Source: TMED27 sp964351195 (GTDB lineage Bacteria; Pseudomonadota; Alphaproteobacteria; Micavibrionales; Micavibrionaceae). From it: a DNA stretch of 5,908 bases. Below the pieces are notes generated by a model. It was given only the letters and a program-made list of their open reading frames with translations, did not search any database and had not been told where the DNA came from. The DNA lies in NCBI GenBank assembly GCA_964351195.1, contig CAYGNI010000108.1:1-5908 (forward strand). Direction: 5' to 3'. Shown one piece after another: positions 5,554-5,908 of the stretch; position 1 is the stretch's first letter, and every line of letters starts with the position of its first letter. The translations under genes and the position numbers were made by a program.

Positions 5554-5908
5554 TTAAGTTTGTTCGTAGCCAAAGTTTTCAAAGTCTTTTCGATAGAAAT
5601 CGTAGACTTTATCTTTTGTATCGTTTGACCAGGTGATGCTTCTTTCCGGGCCTTCATTATGGTGCCCGATTTTTTTCTCATGCCATTCCAGCGGGCTATT
5701 TATTTTACGTTTTTTTATAAAGTTCTCATAATCTTTGTTTAGAGTTTCATAGCGCAAGATGCAAATGCCTTGTACGATTTTTCCATCGGGGCCTTCTAAA
5801 TATTGAGACTGTATGCGTTGGTGGGCTAGGCGGCCTGCGCACCGGGTTTTTTGAGATTGCGCTTCGCGGATGAAGCGGGAGACGAAATCTGCAAAGCTTT
5901 CCAAATAG
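5554..5908 (-). CDS. sulfotransferase family 2-like protein, 5' end beyond right edge
   Basis: Only the C-terminal 117 or so residues are present. The frame is open to the right edge (a Tyr codon precedes the TTG at 5904), so that TTG is not a credible start. Seen: LESFADFVSRFIREAQ, matching the 'sFxxFvxxl' segment after the 3'-PAPS-binding half in Sulfotransfer_2/carbohydrate sulfotransferases; a HQRIQSQYLEGPDGKI stretch resembling the 'pQxxyl' region; ILRYETLNKDYENFI, equivalent to 'rfEnLxxDf'; and a terminal DKVYDFYRKDFENFGYEQT, equivalent to the family's 'Y..DF..FGY' end. Such enzymes move sulfate from PAPS to a glycan hydroxyl. The PAPS-binding loops lie outside the window, so the call rests on the tail alone. 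The stop is 23 nt before the aldolase start, consistent with one transcript. It hints that the glycan is sulfated. Confidence 0.68.
   Translation of the reverse strand, partial: YLESFADFVSRFIREAQSQKTRCAGRLAHQRIQSQYLEGPDGKIVQGICILRYETLNKDYENFIKKRKINSPLEWHEKKIGHHNEGPERSITWSNDTKDKVYDFYRKDFENFGYEQT

Noticed and set aside
5445..5681. Minus-strand ORF bridging the sulfotransferase and aldolase genes
   Set aside because: It overlaps both real genes in another frame and is lysine-rich, as expected from an AT-rich shadow frame.
5902..5904. TTG at 5904 as start of the sulfotransferase gene
   Set aside because: The frame is open to the window edge and the protein begins in the middle of a conserved family segment, so the true start lies beyond 5908.
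1..5908. Mobile elements, CRISPR arrays, tRNA or rRNA genes
   Set aside because: No repeated spacer pattern, transposase motif, terminal inverted repeats or RNA-gene signature was seen; coding sequence fills nearly the whole window.

Overview
The window looks like an internal piece of a surface-polysaccharide (O-antigen, capsule or glycoprotein-glycan) gene cluster from a Gram-negative-type bacterium. The GC content is about 46-47% in the lines I counted. The organism cannot be named from the sequence. An alphaproteobacterium or another aquatic proteobacterium is only a guess from the general look of the proteins.

All seven genes read on the minus strand and are packed like one operon, so transcription runs from the right edge to the left edge. 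In transcription order they are: (1) the C-terminal part of a family-2-type sulfotransferase (5554-5908, cut by the right edge); (2) a two-domain protein with an HMGL/DmpG-type pyruvate-aldolase TIM barrel and a C-terminal Rossmann-like, DUF115/MptE-like domain (3992-5530); (3) a CMP-sialate-synthetase-like cytidylyltransferase (3299-3991); (4) a stand-alone DUF115/MptE-like protein with features that recall GT42 sialyltransferases (2418-3302); (5) a zinc-ribbon SAM methyltransferase (1571-2458); (6) an extended-SDR NAD-dependent sugar epimerase/dehydratase (529-1533); (7) a GT2 glycosyltransferase (1-529, cut by the left edge). The junctions are TAA|ATG, ATGA, a 41-nt overlap, a 37-nt gap and TAATG. 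Promoters and terminators are not visible.

The part most worth attention is 2418-5530. It holds an aldolase able in principle to add pyruvate to an aldehyde, a cytidylyltransferase that activates 2-keto (ulosonic) acids, and a protein of a fold family that includes CMP-sugar-dependent glycosyltransferases. Together they suggest a pathway that makes, activates and transfers an unusual ulosonic-acid-like residue without a NeuB/KdsA-type PEP synthase, none of which is seen here. This is inference from domain content and gene order. The methyltransferase, epimerase, sulfotransferase and GT2 enzyme would then supply or decorate other parts of the same glycan.
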